This document shows positions 25,504 to 33,968 of a stretch of 46,284 nt of DNA, piece after piece; within the stretch, counting starts at the first letter, position 1; each line of letters opens with the position of its first letter. A model generated the notes under the pieces. The model had not been told where the DNA came from, ran no database searches, and worked only from the letters and a program-made list of their open reading frames with translations. The DNA is taken from the NCBI RefSeq assembly GCF_000301075.1, contig NZ_JH932293.1, positions 1,284,225 through 1,330,508 on the forward strand, written 5' to 3'. Source of the DNA: Bergeyella zoohelcum ATCC 43767 (GTDB lineage: Bacteria; Bacteroidota; Bacteroidia; Flavobacteriales; Weeksellaceae). A program made the translations under genes and the position numbers.

Positions 25504-26751
25504 TTATATTGCAGGTAAGATGGTTCCAGAGACCTCTCCAAAACCTACACGCACACCATCTTTTTCACAGAAACCTCTCATGATAATAGTGTCATTATCC
25601 TCAATGAATTTTCTTTCAGAGCCGTCTTTAAGTTGTAAAGGGTTTTGTCCTCTCCATGTGAGTTCTAGCATAGACCCGAAAGCGTCAGGAGATTTTCCAG
25701 AGATGGTACCACTGGCATAGATATCCCCTACCTCTACATTACAACCATTAATGGTATGGTGAGCCAGTTGCTGTGCCATATTCCAGTACATGTACTTGAA
25801 ATTACTTTTGCAGATGCTATTTTCCTCTCCATTTTCAGGTTTTAGAAGTACTTCTAGCTGAATATCAAAATTTTTATCTCCTTCAAATTTTAGGTAGTCT
25901 AGGACTTCAGGCTCTTGTTTAGGCGTAGGCACTCTAAAAGGCTCAAGGGCCTCTAAGGTAACTACCCATGGAGAAATGGTGCTTCCGAAATTTTTCCCGA
26001 GGAAAGGACCCAGCGGTACATATTCCCAGCTTTGAATATCCCTTGCAGACCAGTCATTAAAGAGTACCATTCCGAAGATGGCATCTTCTGCTTCGGCAGT
26101 GGAAATTCTTGTTCCCATTTCGGTATTTCTATTGACTATAAATCCCATTTCCAGCTCAAAGTCCAGCTGTTTAGACGCACTGAAAATAGGAGCAGTAGCA
26201 TCTACGGGCTTAATCTGTCCACACGGTCTATGGATATGGGTTCCTGATACGACAATGGAAGAAGCTCTGCCGTGATAGCCTACAGGAAGATGTTTCCAGT
26301 TGGGGAGGAGTGCATTTTCGGGATCACGAAACATTTTACCTACATTGGTAGCGTGCTCCATGCTACTATAAAAGTCGGTATAGTTAGGAACATGGATAGG
26401 CATGAGCATTTTCACTTGGTCGAGCTGGTAAAAACACTCTTCCAAAGAGCGTTCATCATGAGAAAGAGGAGACCCCTCTAAGAGGAGTTCCTGAATTTTG
26501 ATACGCACCGCGTTGGTTATGGGTTTCCCTAGTTCTATAAATTCATTTAATGTATAGGCTTCAAAAACATTGTCATTTAACCCGTCTATTTCATTGAAAT
26601 AACCATAGTCATAAAGTGTAGCAAGGTCTATCACCATGTCTCCGATGCGGGTGGCACATGCAATGTATTGTTTATTAAATACCGCTACACCAAATGGTAT
26701 ATTGTGAATAGAAAAATCGGAATCTGAAGGGTATGAGATGAATGACTTCAT
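25504..26751 (-). CDS. fahA: Fumarylacetoacetase
   Basis: 415 residues, normal length. An SH3-like N-terminal domain (FGVAVFNKQYIACATRIGD) precedes the catalytic FAH fold. Signature segments are NYTDFYSSMEHATNVGKMFR, DFELEMGFIVNRNTEMG with the metal-binding Glu residues, LFNDWSARDIQSWEYVPLGP, and GKNFGSTISPWVV. It hydrolyses fumarylacetoacetate to fumarate and acetoacetate, the last step of tyrosine breakdown, in the cytosol. Upstream in the same direction lie hppD and hmgA, which supply the substrate. Its ATG overlaps the stop of the small upstream gene by one base (TAATG), so translation is coupled. Confidence 0.95.
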   Translation of the reverse strand: MKSFISYPSDSDFSIHNIPFGVAVFNKQYIACATRIGDMVIDLATLYDYGYFNEIDGLNDNVFEAYTLNEFIELGKPITNAVRIKIQELLLEGSPLSHDERSLEECFYQLDQVKMLMPIHVPNYTDFYSSMEHATNVGKMFRDPENALLPNWKHLPVGYHGRASSIVVSGTHIHRPCGQIKPVDATAPIFSASKQLDFELEMGFIVNRNTEMGTRISTAEAEDAIFGMVLFNDWSARDIQSWEYVPLGPFLGKNFGSTISPWVVTLEALEPFRVPTPKQEPEVLDYLKFEGDKNFDIQLEVLLKPENGEENSICKSNFKYMYWNMAQQLAHHTINGCNVEVGDIYASGTISGKSPDAFGSMLELTWRGQNPLQLKDGSERKFIEDNDTIIMRGFCEKDGVRVGFGEVSGTILPAI

Positions 26752-27233
26752 TATTTTTTATTTTTAGATTTATTTTTTCTAGTGATGGCTTCTTGGTCTA
26801 TCCATTTTTGTTTAGAGACGGACTCTATTAGGTAATACACATCGTCCTGCTGATTCAGTAAAAAAGTAAGAGACTGAGGGATATTCATTTGTTTTTTCTC
26901 CATATATGTCATTCTTACATTGAGAATATTTTTTCTAGTAAAAACGAAATCGCCATGGAAGAGGTTGGTGGTGATTTTTCCATTTTTTTCATCATCATAG
27001 ACTTCCATGAGGGTTACTTTATCTTTATCAAAAGAGAGGATTTTTTTTTCTACAATCCCTTCTGGACTTACCTGAATATGGATGAATTTTCTCCCATCCC
27101 ATTGGATGTCTATAGGAGACTGAACTAAACCTCGGCGTTTTTCTAATCTTTCTAGTGTTCTCAGAAGCGTACCATATTGGGCTTTCGCTCCTAATGAAAG
27201 CCCGAATATGAGTACGAAAAATATTTTTTTCAT
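26751..27233 (-). CDS. Small secreted protein of unknown function in the tyrosine catabolic cluster
   Basis: 160 residues with a signal peptide MKKIFFVLIFGLSLGAKAQ, so it is exported. The mature domain is beta-rich (GRKFIHIQVSPEGIVEKKIL, NLFHGDFVFTRKNILNVRM) and ends in a basic tail KNKSKNKK. I recognise no family. It is embedded between hppD and fahA and shares one base with the fahA start codon, yet exported proteins have no known part in homogentisate breakdown. Its place in the operon may be accidental, or it may serve substrate access or stress; neither can be decided here. Confidence 0.7.
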   Translation of the reverse strand: MKKIFFVLIFGLSLGAKAQYGTLLRTLERLEKRRGLVQSPIDIQWDGRKFIHIQVSPEGIVEKKILSFDKDKVTLMEVYDDEKNGKITTNLFHGDFVFTRKNILNVRMTYMEKKQMNIPQSLTFLLNQQDDVYYLIESVSKQKWIDQEAITRKNKSKNKK

Positions 27234-27238
27234 TTAAT

Positions 27239-27296
27239 AATTAGAATTAATTGGAGAATTAGATAATTAGGGAATTCTCAAATTCCCACATTCTCT
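27239..27296. repeat. 8-nt-period array filling the spacer after hppD
   Basis: AATTGGAG, AATTAGAT, AATTAGGG, AATTCTCA, AATTCCCA and CATTCTCT begin at 27249, 27257, 27265, 27273, 27281 and 27289. The register of 8 is unbroken and reaches the hppD stop codon. Confidence 0.7.
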
Positions 27297-28420
27297 TAGA
27301 GATTTCCTCTTTTGGCTTGTTCTCTTTCTAGTGCTTCAAAGAGTGCTTTAAAGTTTCCAGCTCCGAAGCTCTGAGCCCCGTGTCTTTCAATGATTTCAAA
27401 GAAAAGGGTAGGGCGGTCTTCCACTGGTTTGGTAAAGATTTGGAGTAGATAGCCTTCTTCATCATGGTCAATTAAGATGCCGAGTTCTTGAAGTTTTTTC
27501 AAATCTTCATCAATGTGTCCTACTCTTTCTGGCACCATTTCATAGTAGGCATCTGGTGGAGCTGATAGGAATTCTACCCCTCTTGCTTTGAGTTCAGAAA
27601 CGGTTTTGATGATGTCTTTGGTAGCTACGGCAATGTGCTGAACGCCTTCGCCTTCGTAGAAATCTAGGTATTCTTCTACCTGAGATTTTCTTTTTCCTTC
27701 TGCAGGTTCATTGATAGGGAACTTGGCATAGCCATTACCGTTGGACATTACTTTGGACATGAGTGCCGAATATTCGGTATTGATTTGCTTGTCATCGAAA
27801 CTTAAGATATTCACAAATCCCATTACATCTTCATACCATTTTACCACTGGGAGCATTCTGTTCCAGTCCACATTTCCTACACAGTGGTCCACATAGAGTA
27901 ACCCTACATCAGAAGGATTATAATCAGATTCCCATTTCTCATAGCCTGGCATAAAGGGACCATTATAATTTTTTCTTTCTACGAAAAGGTGTACCGTCTC
28001 TCCGTAAGTATAGATGCCTGACATACGCACTTCTCCATGTTCATCGGTAAGGGTGGTAGGTTCCATGTAAGGTTTACCTCCTCTTTTGGTAGTTTCTTCA
28101 AATGCGGCATAGGCATCATCTACCCAAAGTGCAAGGATTTTTACACCGTCTCCGTGTTTTTTCTGGTGTTCACAAATGGGAGAGTCTGATTTGAGTCCTG
28201 AAGTAAGGACGATTCTTATTTTCCCCTGCTGAAGTACATAGGAAGCTCTATCTCTTACGCCTGTTTCAGGCCCTGCGTATGCTACGCTTTGGAATCCGAA
28301 AGCTGTTTTATAGAAATGAGCGGCTTGTTTAGCGTTTCCTACATAAAATTCGATGTGGTCTGTACCATTAATGGGCAAAAAATTTTCTGCCTGTGCTATT
28401 TTCTCTGCAAATGTTGCCAT
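27296..28420 (-). CDS. hppD: 4-hydroxyphenylpyruvate dioxygenase
   Basis: 374 residues, with two vicinal-oxygen-chelate halves. The catalytic C-terminal half has the iron triad H179 (YVDHCVGNV), H262 (GVQHIAVAT) and E342 (FFEIIERHG). The ending GAGNFKALFEALEREQAKRG is the usual C-terminal gate helix. The enzyme converts 4-hydroxyphenylpyruvate and oxygen to homogentisate and CO2 in the cytosol. The products of hmgA and fahA in the same cluster complete the path. Length and residues are canonical. The 168-nt spacer from the CoA-transferase gene contains a short-period array and no clear promoter box. Confidence 0.96.
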   Translation of the reverse strand: MATFAEKIAQAENFLPINGTDHIEFYVGNAKQAAHFYKTAFGFQSVAYAGPETGVRDRASYVLQQGKIRIVLTSGLKSDSPICEHQKKHGDGVKILALWVDDAYAAFEETTKRGGKPYMEPTTLTDEHGEVRMSGIYTYGETVHLFVERKNYNGPFMPGYEKWESDYNPSDVGLLYVDHCVGNVDWNRMLPVVKWYEDVMGFVNILSFDDKQINTEYSALMSKVMSNGNGYAKFPINEPAEGKRKSQVEEYLDFYEGEGVQHIAVATKDIIKTVSELKARGVEFLSAPPDAYYEMVPERVGHIDEDLKKLQELGILIDHDEEGYLLQIFTKPVEDRPTLFFEIIERHGAQSFGAGNFKALFEALEREQAKRGNL

Positions 28421-28453
28421 TGTTTTTTATATTTTTTTTAACTGTTTTTTAAT

Positions 28454-28488
28454 TTAAGCGATAAGCAGTAGGCTGTACGCCATAAGCT
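28454..28488. repeat. 7-nt-period array between the CoA-transferase gene and hppD
   Basis: TTAAGCG, ATAAGCA, GTAGGCT, GTACGCC and ATAAGCT start at 28454, 28461, 28468, 28475 and 28482, a strict period of 7. It lies in the 28421-28588 spacer. Confidence 0.72.
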
Positions 28489-28588
28489 TTTTAGGGATTT
28501 CAGTTTTCAACTGCTCGATGCCCTAATTACATTTATCACTTTTTAACTTTATACTAATTTTTTAATTTTTATGGTGGAATTACCTTTC

Positions 28589-29860
28589 CTACCCAAATCT
28601 TTCAAATGATGCTTTTTCCAGCATTTCTCTGTCATCTGGGTGTGCGATGGAGATGAGTTTTTCTGCTCTTTGTCTCATATTAAGTCCATAAAGGTTTACG
28701 GCACCGTATTCGGTAACTACCCAGTGGATATGCCCTCTGGTGGTAACGATACCTGCTCCCTGTTTAAGAAGTGGAACAATTCTTGGGACACCTTTTTTGG
28801 TTCTTGAAGTGATGGCGATGATGGGTTTACCCCCCTCGGAGAGGGAAGCTCCACGGATGAAGTCCATCTGCCCACCAATTCCTGAATATTGGATTGTCCC
28901 GATACTATCGGCACATACTTGCCCTGTAAGGTCTACCTCTATTGCCGAATTGATAGCGATGAGTTTTTTATTTTTTCTAATGACATTCGGGTTGTTCACA
29001 TGGGTTACATCTAGGAAAGAAAAACTCGGATTGTCATCTATATAATCATAGAGCTTTCTCGTTCCGAAAGCAAATGCAGAAACGGTTCTGTTTTTGTGGA
29101 TACCTTTGTATTTATTGGTTACCACATCTTTCGCAATGAGATCTACGATGCCATCTGAGAGCATTTCCGTATGTACTCCAAGGTCTTTGTGGTTATGCAA
29201 ACAGCTGAGTACCGCATCTGGAATAGTACCTATACCCATCTGAAGAGTGGAGCGGTCATCTATCATTTCAGCAATGATTTGTCCTATTTTTCTTTCTTCG
29301 TCTTGTACTTTAGAGGCATAGTCTATAGTGAGTAGTTCCTCCTCGTGCCATACCATTTTATCTATCCTCTGTACATGCACCATGGCATCTCCTATGGTTC
29401 TTGGCATTCTAGGGTTTACCTGTGCAATGATTAATTTGGCATTATCCACCGCACTTCTGGCTACATCTACTGAAGTTCCTAAAGAGCAATAGCCATGCTT
29501 ATCTGGTGGGGAAACGGTAATAAGGGCTACATCTAGCGGGAGGAAGCCATTAGAGAAAAGATTGGGGATTTCTGAGAGAAAAACAGGTACGAAATCTCCT
29601 CTTTCACTATTTACCGCCTGCCTTACAGGAGCAGATACAAAAAGAGAATTAATATAAAAACTATCTTTGTATTGAGGCTTTGCTATTTCTACATTTCCTT
29701 GAACTGTAATAGATACAATCTCTACATTTTTTAATCGGTGAGACTGATGAGCCAGTTCAGAAATTAAGTGATTGGGGGTACATGCACTTCCGTGGAGAAA
29801 AATACGATCACCACTTTTGATAAGGGCTATAGCATCTTCGGCTTTTACATATTGATACAT
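28589..29860 (-). CDS. Acetyl-CoA hydrolase/transferase-family CoA-transferase
   Basis: 423 residues with the two-domain layout of class-I CoA-transferases of the acetyl-CoA hydrolase/4-hydroxybutyrate CoA-transferase group. The likely catalytic glutamate is E232 in LGVHTEMLSDG. The glycine-rich segments GIGTIPDAV near 209 and GIGGQMDFIRGAS further on line the CoA site. It would move CoA between acetyl-CoA and another carboxylic acid. It lies between hmgA and hppD in the same direction. As acetoacetate is a pathway product, it might activate acetoacetate or another short acid; that is inference, since the family has several substrates and the sequence does not reveal which. Confidence 0.87.
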   Translation of the reverse strand: MYQYVKAEDAIALIKSGDRIFLHGSACTPNHLISELAHQSHRLKNVEIVSITVQGNVEIAKPQYKDSFYINSLFVSAPVRQAVNSERGDFVPVFLSEIPNLFSNGFLPLDVALITVSPPDKHGYCSLGTSVDVARSAVDNAKLIIAQVNPRMPRTIGDAMVHVQRIDKMVWHEEELLTIDYASKVQDEERKIGQIIAEMIDDRSTLQMGIGTIPDAVLSCLHNHKDLGVHTEMLSDGIVDLIAKDVVTNKYKGIHKNRTVSAFAFGTRKLYDYIDDNPSFSFLDVTHVNNPNVIRKNKKLIAINSAIEVDLTGQVCADSIGTIQYSGIGGQMDFIRGASLSEGGKPIIAITSRTKKGVPRIVPLLKQGAGIVTTRGHIHWVVTEYGAVNLYGLNMRQRAEKLISIAHPDDREMLEKASFERFG

Positions 29861-29913
29861 AAAAAATAGTATTTTTTTATCTTTTAGATTTTTTCATTTT
29901 TTTAACTTACAGA

Positions 29914-31068
29914 TTATTCCTCCAGCCAAGAAGTAAGATAAGTAGGGTCTTCTATTTTCATCGCTTCTTCGGTAATTTTCAGTGGTCGGAAAGGGTCTAC
30001 CATCACGGCGTACTCTTCTGTAGATTTTTTACCAATGCTTCTTTCCATAGCTCCTGGGTGTGGACCATGAACAATCCCTCCTGGGTGAAGTGTAAAGTCC
30101 ATAAGGTCAATGTGATTTCGGCTCATGAAATCCCCTTCGGTATAGAAGAGTACTTCATCAGAATCTATATTAGAATGATTATAAGGAGCAGGAACTGCCA
30201 AAGGATGATAATCATACATTCTCGCTACGAAAGAACATACCACGAAATTATGTGCTTCGAAATTTTGATGAATAGGAGGTGGTAGGTGTACTCTTCCTGT
30301 AATAGGTTCAAAGTCTTTGATATTAAATTTGTAAGGATAAAAATAGCCGTCCCAACCTACTACATCAAAAGGATGGGTAGCGTAAATAAAATCCCATATC
30401 AGATTGTCTTTTTTTACTTTGATGAGGAATTCGCCCTTTTCATCAATTGGAGGTACAAAGGTAGGGGGAACAATATCTCGCTCACAGAAAGGCGAATGTT
30501 CTAAAAGCTGACCATATTCATTTCTGTATCTTTTAGGAGTAGTGATAGGAGATGCCGCTTCTAAAAAAAAGAGTACGGTATTTTCTGTATTAAATTCCAT
30601 TTGATAAATGGTACCTCTTGGAATGATAAGGTAATCTCCCGCAGCAAAAGGAATTTCTCCTACAAAGGTTTTAAGCGTTCCATTTCCTTCATGCACGAAA
30701 AAAAGCTCATCGTGATGTCCATTTTTATAGAAATAATCCATGGATTTTTTAGGCTTGGCAAGTCCCATCATCAAGTCGTTATTGACCATTAATATTTTTC
30801 TAGAATCTAAAAAATCATCTTCTGCCTGAATTTTTCCTCCTTTGAACATTCTAGGCGTAACATTTTTCTCTATAGCAATTTTGGGACTAACATCTTTTGG
30901 GGTTCCAATGCTTTTAATTTGTGTAGGTCTATGGATGTGATATAGAAGAGAAGAAACTCCACTGAATCCTTCGGTGCCAAATAATTGTTCGTAATAGTAG
31001 TTTCCTTCTGGAGATTTAAAAACGGTATGTCTTTTATGGGGAATATTCCCTTGCTGAATGTATCTCAT
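29914..31068 (-). CDS. hmgA: Homogentisate 1,2-dioxygenase, short form
   Basis: 384 residues, a cupin-fold iron enzyme shorter than the roughly 430-440 residues of proteobacterial and animal forms, as is usual in Bacteroidota. Cupin motifs are HHDELFFVHEGNGTL (118-132) and GDYLIIPRGTIYQ. The iron site should be H298 in PYNHSN, an acidic residue at 304/305 in SDE, and H334 in HPGGIVHGPHPG. It cleaves the ring of homogentisate to maleylacetoacetate in the cytosol. It is the first gene of the minus-strand tyrosine cluster. No maleylacetoacetate isomerase gene is present, so isomerisation may be done elsewhere or be non-enzymatic. Confidence 0.93.
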   Translation of the reverse strand: MRYIQQGNIPHKRHTVFKSPEGNYYYEQLFGTEGFSGVSSLLYHIHRPTQIKSIGTPKDVSPKIAIEKNVTPRMFKGGKIQAEDDFLDSRKILMVNNDLMMGLAKPKKSMDYFYKNGHHDELFFVHEGNGTLKTFVGEIPFAAGDYLIIPRGTIYQMEFNTENTVLFFLEAASPITTPKRYRNEYGQLLEHSPFCERDIVPPTFVPPIDEKGEFLIKVKKDNLIWDFIYATHPFDVVGWDGYFYPYKFNIKDFEPITGRVHLPPPIHQNFEAHNFVVCSFVARMYDYHPLAVPAPYNHSNIDSDEVLFYTEGDFMSRNHIDLMDFTLHPGGIVHGPHPGAMERSIGKKSTEEYAVMVDPFRPLKITEEAMKIEDPTYLTSWLEE

Positions 31069-31140
31069 GATGCCAAACGATTTCGGGTAAAATTACAAAT
31101 TTTTTAGAATTGAACGAAGTAATTGATGAAAATCATTGAT

Positions 31141-31176
31141 AAAAAAGGCTGTCTAAAAAATATTGGACAGCCTTTT
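31141..31176 (-). terminator. Terminator after the DUF2335 unit
   Basis: AAAAAGGCTGTC (31141-31152) pairs perfectly with GACAGCCTTTTT (31165-31176). It ends transcription of the minus-strand pair 31904-31184 before hmgA and has T/A tracts for both directions. Confidence 0.88.
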
Positions 31177-31183
31177 TCGATTA

Positions 31184-31669
31184 TTAATTGTCTTTTCTTT
31201 GCCTTTTTTTACCTAATACGAAAACAGACACTAAGCTAATGACTGTAGTTCCAGCAATAAGCCCACCCACAACAGTCTCTCCCCCGTGTGCTAAAAAAGT
31301 TCCGCATGAAATACCAAATAATCCAATGACTAATCCAAAAATTTGCCCCAATAACCCTTGAGTGTTTTGAGAAAGTATTACCCTTTTTTCAATTTCAATT
31401 CTATGTTTTTGTTGTTTCTCAGCCATTTGCATTATTCTATCAGCTCCATTAGGAATTACAGAATTATATTTAACTAAACTTTCAGCATCAGGAAGTGGAC
31501 CAGAGTGCATTTTTTCTTGAATCAGTGTAACCGAAACACTTCTTAAAATTTCTTGCTTCTTTTTTATACTTATTCCATCAAAAATCTTGGGATTTACTGA
31601 TAATAAATCTTGCTCAAGTTCTATGACTTCATTTTTTGAAGAATCGTTTGGATTACTATTTTTGTTCAT
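31184..31669 (-). CDS. DUF2335-family predicted membrane protein
   Basis: 161 residues. A soluble N-terminal half carries the DUF2335 hallmarks HSGPLPDAESLVKYN (55-69), the GADRIMQMAE region and a helix KQQKHRIEIEKRV (85-97). Two transmembrane segments follow at about 104-126 and 132-153, with a short basic tail. Both ends of the hairpin should face the cytosol. The family is widespread and sporadic across bacteria and has no known function that I am aware of. It is 10 nt downstream of a 74-aa gene and forms a compact two-gene unit with its own -7 box and terminator, suggesting a self-contained module. Confidence 0.8.
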   Translation of the reverse strand: MNKNSNPNDSSKNEVIELEQDLLSVNPKIFDGISIKKKQEILRSVSVTLIQEKMHSGPLPDAESLVKYNSVIPNGADRIMQMAEKQQKHRIEIEKRVILSQNTQGLLGQIFGLVIGLFGISCGTFLAHGGETVVGGLIAGTTVISLVSVFVLGKKRQRKDN

Positions 31670-31679
31670 CTCTTTTAGG

Positions 31680-31904
31680 TTAGCAAAGTTTTACTTTCTT
31701 AAAGCTATCATTGAGAGATTTTTTTATGTCTTCTCCTACACTTTGCCAATCGGATTGCAATGCCTTCGTATCAATTTCCTTTGGAGATTGGTGTGTATTG
31801 TACTCAAAATAACCACCAAAAATATTTACAACACTCCCTAAACCTATGATGAAGCTGTTTTTTGGGAGTGAGAAATTTGTTTTCTTTATAGCTGATTTTT
31901 TCAT
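31680..31904 (-). CDS. Small protein partnered with DUF2335
   Basis: 74 residues, basic N-terminus, then a moderately hydrophobic stretch SFIIGLGSVVNIFGGYFEYN (17-36) and an amphipathic C-terminal half (LQSDWQSVGEDIKKSLNDSF). The central segment may bind or enter a membrane but is weak as a transmembrane helix. I recall similar short proteins beside DUF2335 genes, but cannot verify that here. It is cotranscribed with the DUF2335 gene (10-nt gap) and precedes it, an arrangement like that of small regulator or toxin/antidote partners; this is inference only. Confidence 0.65.
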   Translation of the reverse strand: MKKSAIKKTNFSLPKNSFIIGLGSVVNIFGGYFEYNTHQSPKEIDTKALQSDWQSVGEDIKKSLNDSFKKVKLC

Positions 31905-31925
31905 ATTAGTTCACATTTTTCGATA

Positions 31926-31933
31926 CAAATATA
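31926..31933 (-). promoter_or_regulatory. -7 box TATATTTG of the DUF2335 unit
   Basis: The minus strand reads TATATTTG at 31933-31926, 22 nt before the ATG at 31904. It is an exact match to the -7 consensus; no TTG is at normal -33 distance. Confidence 0.5.
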
Positions 31934-31980
31934 TTAATTACTTTGTAATTTTTACTGATAAATTTGATATACTTTTTTAA

Positions 31981-33912
31981 TTATTCTTTCATAAAAGAAA
32001 TTTTTTCTTTTCCTATAGTAATGATGTATTTTCCTTTGGTAAGGTGATTTACTAGGATGGGATTTTCAGGGCTGGTGATTCCTGAAAGGATGAGTCTTCC
32101 GTCCATGCTAAAAATTTGATAAGTAGATTTTTTAGTAAGCCCTTTAATGTAAATTTCAGTTTTTGCCAGAGTAGGATAGATGGATAGCCCATTGGTTTGA
32201 ACTTCTTGGATAGAAAGTTGATTATCATGCACTACATCAGAGTTTCTTTCTAAAATTTGATTTTCATAGTTAAACTGAACGCTGGCAATAGGAAAACTGA
32301 CAGGAATTGTAAAATACTGTCCAGACTGAGTATGTTCTAATTTGAGGTCAAGCTGTTCACCATTTGTGCCATGGATACGGATAGGTAGTGGCATTTCAAA
32401 GAAGTTTACCGTAGGATGGCTTTGGGTTTGGTGGGCTTGGAGGATGATATTATCCCCAGATTGTTTCCATCGGATGTTATAAGTAGGGTAGCCCTGCCCA
32501 TAAATCCAATCGTTAAAAAATTCAGTGAAATCTACTCCCGTAGAAGTGAGTAGTGAGTTTTTTAAATCATTGGTAGAAGCATAGCCATAAGCCAAATCAG
32601 GATGATTTAGATAGTCTCTGATGGCGGAAAAAAAAGCTGTATCTCCTAACTTCCATTTCATCATTCTTACCACAAAACCACCTTTCTGGTAGCTGAGTCT
32701 CCAAGAGAAAATAGCTCCCACATTGGTCAGTTGGTTATCAGGTACATAGACGCTTCCATTAGGGCTACTGGTTACAAGGTTTTTAATCTGGGAAAGATAG
32801 TTTTGGAATTGGGCAGGCGTCATTCTAAGATGCTCTTGAATCATGTGCTCTCCGAAAACGGCAAAGCCTTCATTGAGCCAAATATCATTCCAAGTGGCAC
32901 AGGTGATTTTATTTCCAAACCATTGATGAGCAAGTTCATGTGCAGTAACGCCATAGTCCCAGTGGGGCATGGAAGACATGGTCTGATGTTCCATAGCCAC
33001 TCCCGAGTAATTGAACTGCATGTGTCCATATTTTTCATTTCTGAAAGGATAAGGCCCGAAGTGATTTTCAAAAAGCGTCATCGCATCTTTAGTCCAGTTA
33101 ATGATGGACATGGTATGCGTATTATTCACCGTAGAAGGATACACATAATTAATAAAAGGAAAAGGAGGATTGCCTATCGTATCATTAAGTTTGGTATAAT
33201 GGGTAATTCCGAGTGCAATGAGGTATGCGGCAGTAGGGTATTGGGTACGCCATTTGGTTAATTTTTGTCCTGAGGCTAATATAGATTCAGACATGAGTAC
33301 CCCGTTTCCAGCTACGGAATATTGGCTGGGTGTGGTGATGAACAGATCTACTTTCTCTATTTTATCATTGAGGCTTTGCTTGGTAGGAAACCAGTCTTGA
33401 GCACCATAAGGTTCATTGAGCGTAGCAAAAACAGGAGTACCATTGGGTTGAGGCGTTGTTCTTACGGCATCTTGACCGATGGCAGGGGCACCACTATAGC
33501 TTACTGTAATGGAGTCTAAAACATTGGCAGATAGTGAGTGAGGAAAGTCTATTTTAAGTTCGTGAGAATTTAATTGCTGAAAAGGAATTGTATTTCCTTG
33601 ATGTCTCACTTCAGATACGGTAAGCGATGAATGTAAATCCATATAAATACTGTTCATCGTTTGATTGGGAATGAAATGAGAAGTAACGCTTCCCTGTACA
33701 AAGGCTTGTGAGGGATTGATATTAAGGTCTAGCCTTTGGTATCTTAGGTCATAATTAGCCGTATTGGGGTTAAAGTTTCCTACATTCATTTTGCGGAGGT
33801 AGGCATTTTGTTCTCTTAGCAATAAATCCTTGTTTTCATAATTATCTATTTGGGCAAAGAAAGGTATCGAAACCAGAGTTACTAGGAGTAATAAAAGATT
33901 ATTTTTCTTCAT
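31981..33912 (-). CDS. M1-family metallopeptidase with type IX secretion sorting domain
   Basis: 643 residues with signal peptide MKKNNLLLLLVTLVSIPFFAQ. An N-terminal beta domain precedes the gluzincin core: GVAMEHQ near 304 (the exopeptidase GxMEN-type motif, here with His for Asn), zinc ligands H325 and H329 with E326 (TAHELAHQWFG), and third ligand E348 (WLNEGF). From about residue 575 the C-terminus (LSIYPTLAKTEIYIKGL, YQIFSMDGRLI, KGKYIITIGKEKISF) is a type A type IX secretion sorting domain, so the enzyme is exported across the outer membrane and probably surface-attached or released. It removes N-terminal residues from peptides. It is followed by a 56-nt gap from the PBP4 gene, whose terminator lies in that gap. 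Confidence 0.92.
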   Translation of the reverse strand: MKKNNLLLLLVTLVSIPFFAQIDNYENKDLLLREQNAYLRKMNVGNFNPNTANYDLRYQRLDLNINPSQAFVQGSVTSHFIPNQTMNSIYMDLHSSLTVSEVRHQGNTIPFQQLNSHELKIDFPHSLSANVLDSITVSYSGAPAIGQDAVRTTPQPNGTPVFATLNEPYGAQDWFPTKQSLNDKIEKVDLFITTPSQYSVAGNGVLMSESILASGQKLTKWRTQYPTAAYLIALGITHYTKLNDTIGNPPFPFINYVYPSTVNNTHTMSIINWTKDAMTLFENHFGPYPFRNEKYGHMQFNYSGVAMEHQTMSSMPHWDYGVTAHELAHQWFGNKITCATWNDIWLNEGFAVFGEHMIQEHLRMTPAQFQNYLSQIKNLVTSSPNGSVYVPDNQLTNVGAIFSWRLSYQKGGFVVRMMKWKLGDTAFFSAIRDYLNHPDLAYGYASTNDLKNSLLTSTGVDFTEFFNDWIYGQGYPTYNIRWKQSGDNIILQAHQTQSHPTVNFFEMPLPIRIHGTNGEQLDLKLEHTQSGQYFTIPVSFPIASVQFNYENQILERNSDVVHDNQLSIQEVQTNGLSIYPTLAKTEIYIKGLTKKSTYQIFSMDGRLILSGITSPENPILVNHLTKGKYIITIGKEKISFMKE

Positions 33913-33922
33913 TGTATTGTAA

Positions 33923-33957
33923 AATAAAAAAACCTTCCAAATATACTGAAAGGTTTT
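33923..33957 (-). terminator. Rho-independent terminator of the second PBP4 gene
   Basis: AAAACCTT (33929-33936) pairs with AAGGTTTT (33950-33957), and in the minus direction the stem runs into TTTTTTTATTTT. It lies 12 nt past the stop at 33969. Confidence 0.85.
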
Positions 33958-33968
33958 GAATCATGCAC

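Noticed and set aside
31141-31176. Attenuator or riboswitch for hmgA
   Set aside because: The hairpin is a simple terminator placed 8 nt after the DUF2335 stop. It could affect hmgA only through read-through, and no ligand-binding structure is visible.
32731-33261. 176-codon plus-strand frame opposite the M1 peptidase gene
   Set aside because: It covers the strand opposite the conserved zinc-site region and has no family character; its openness follows from the codon use of the real gene.
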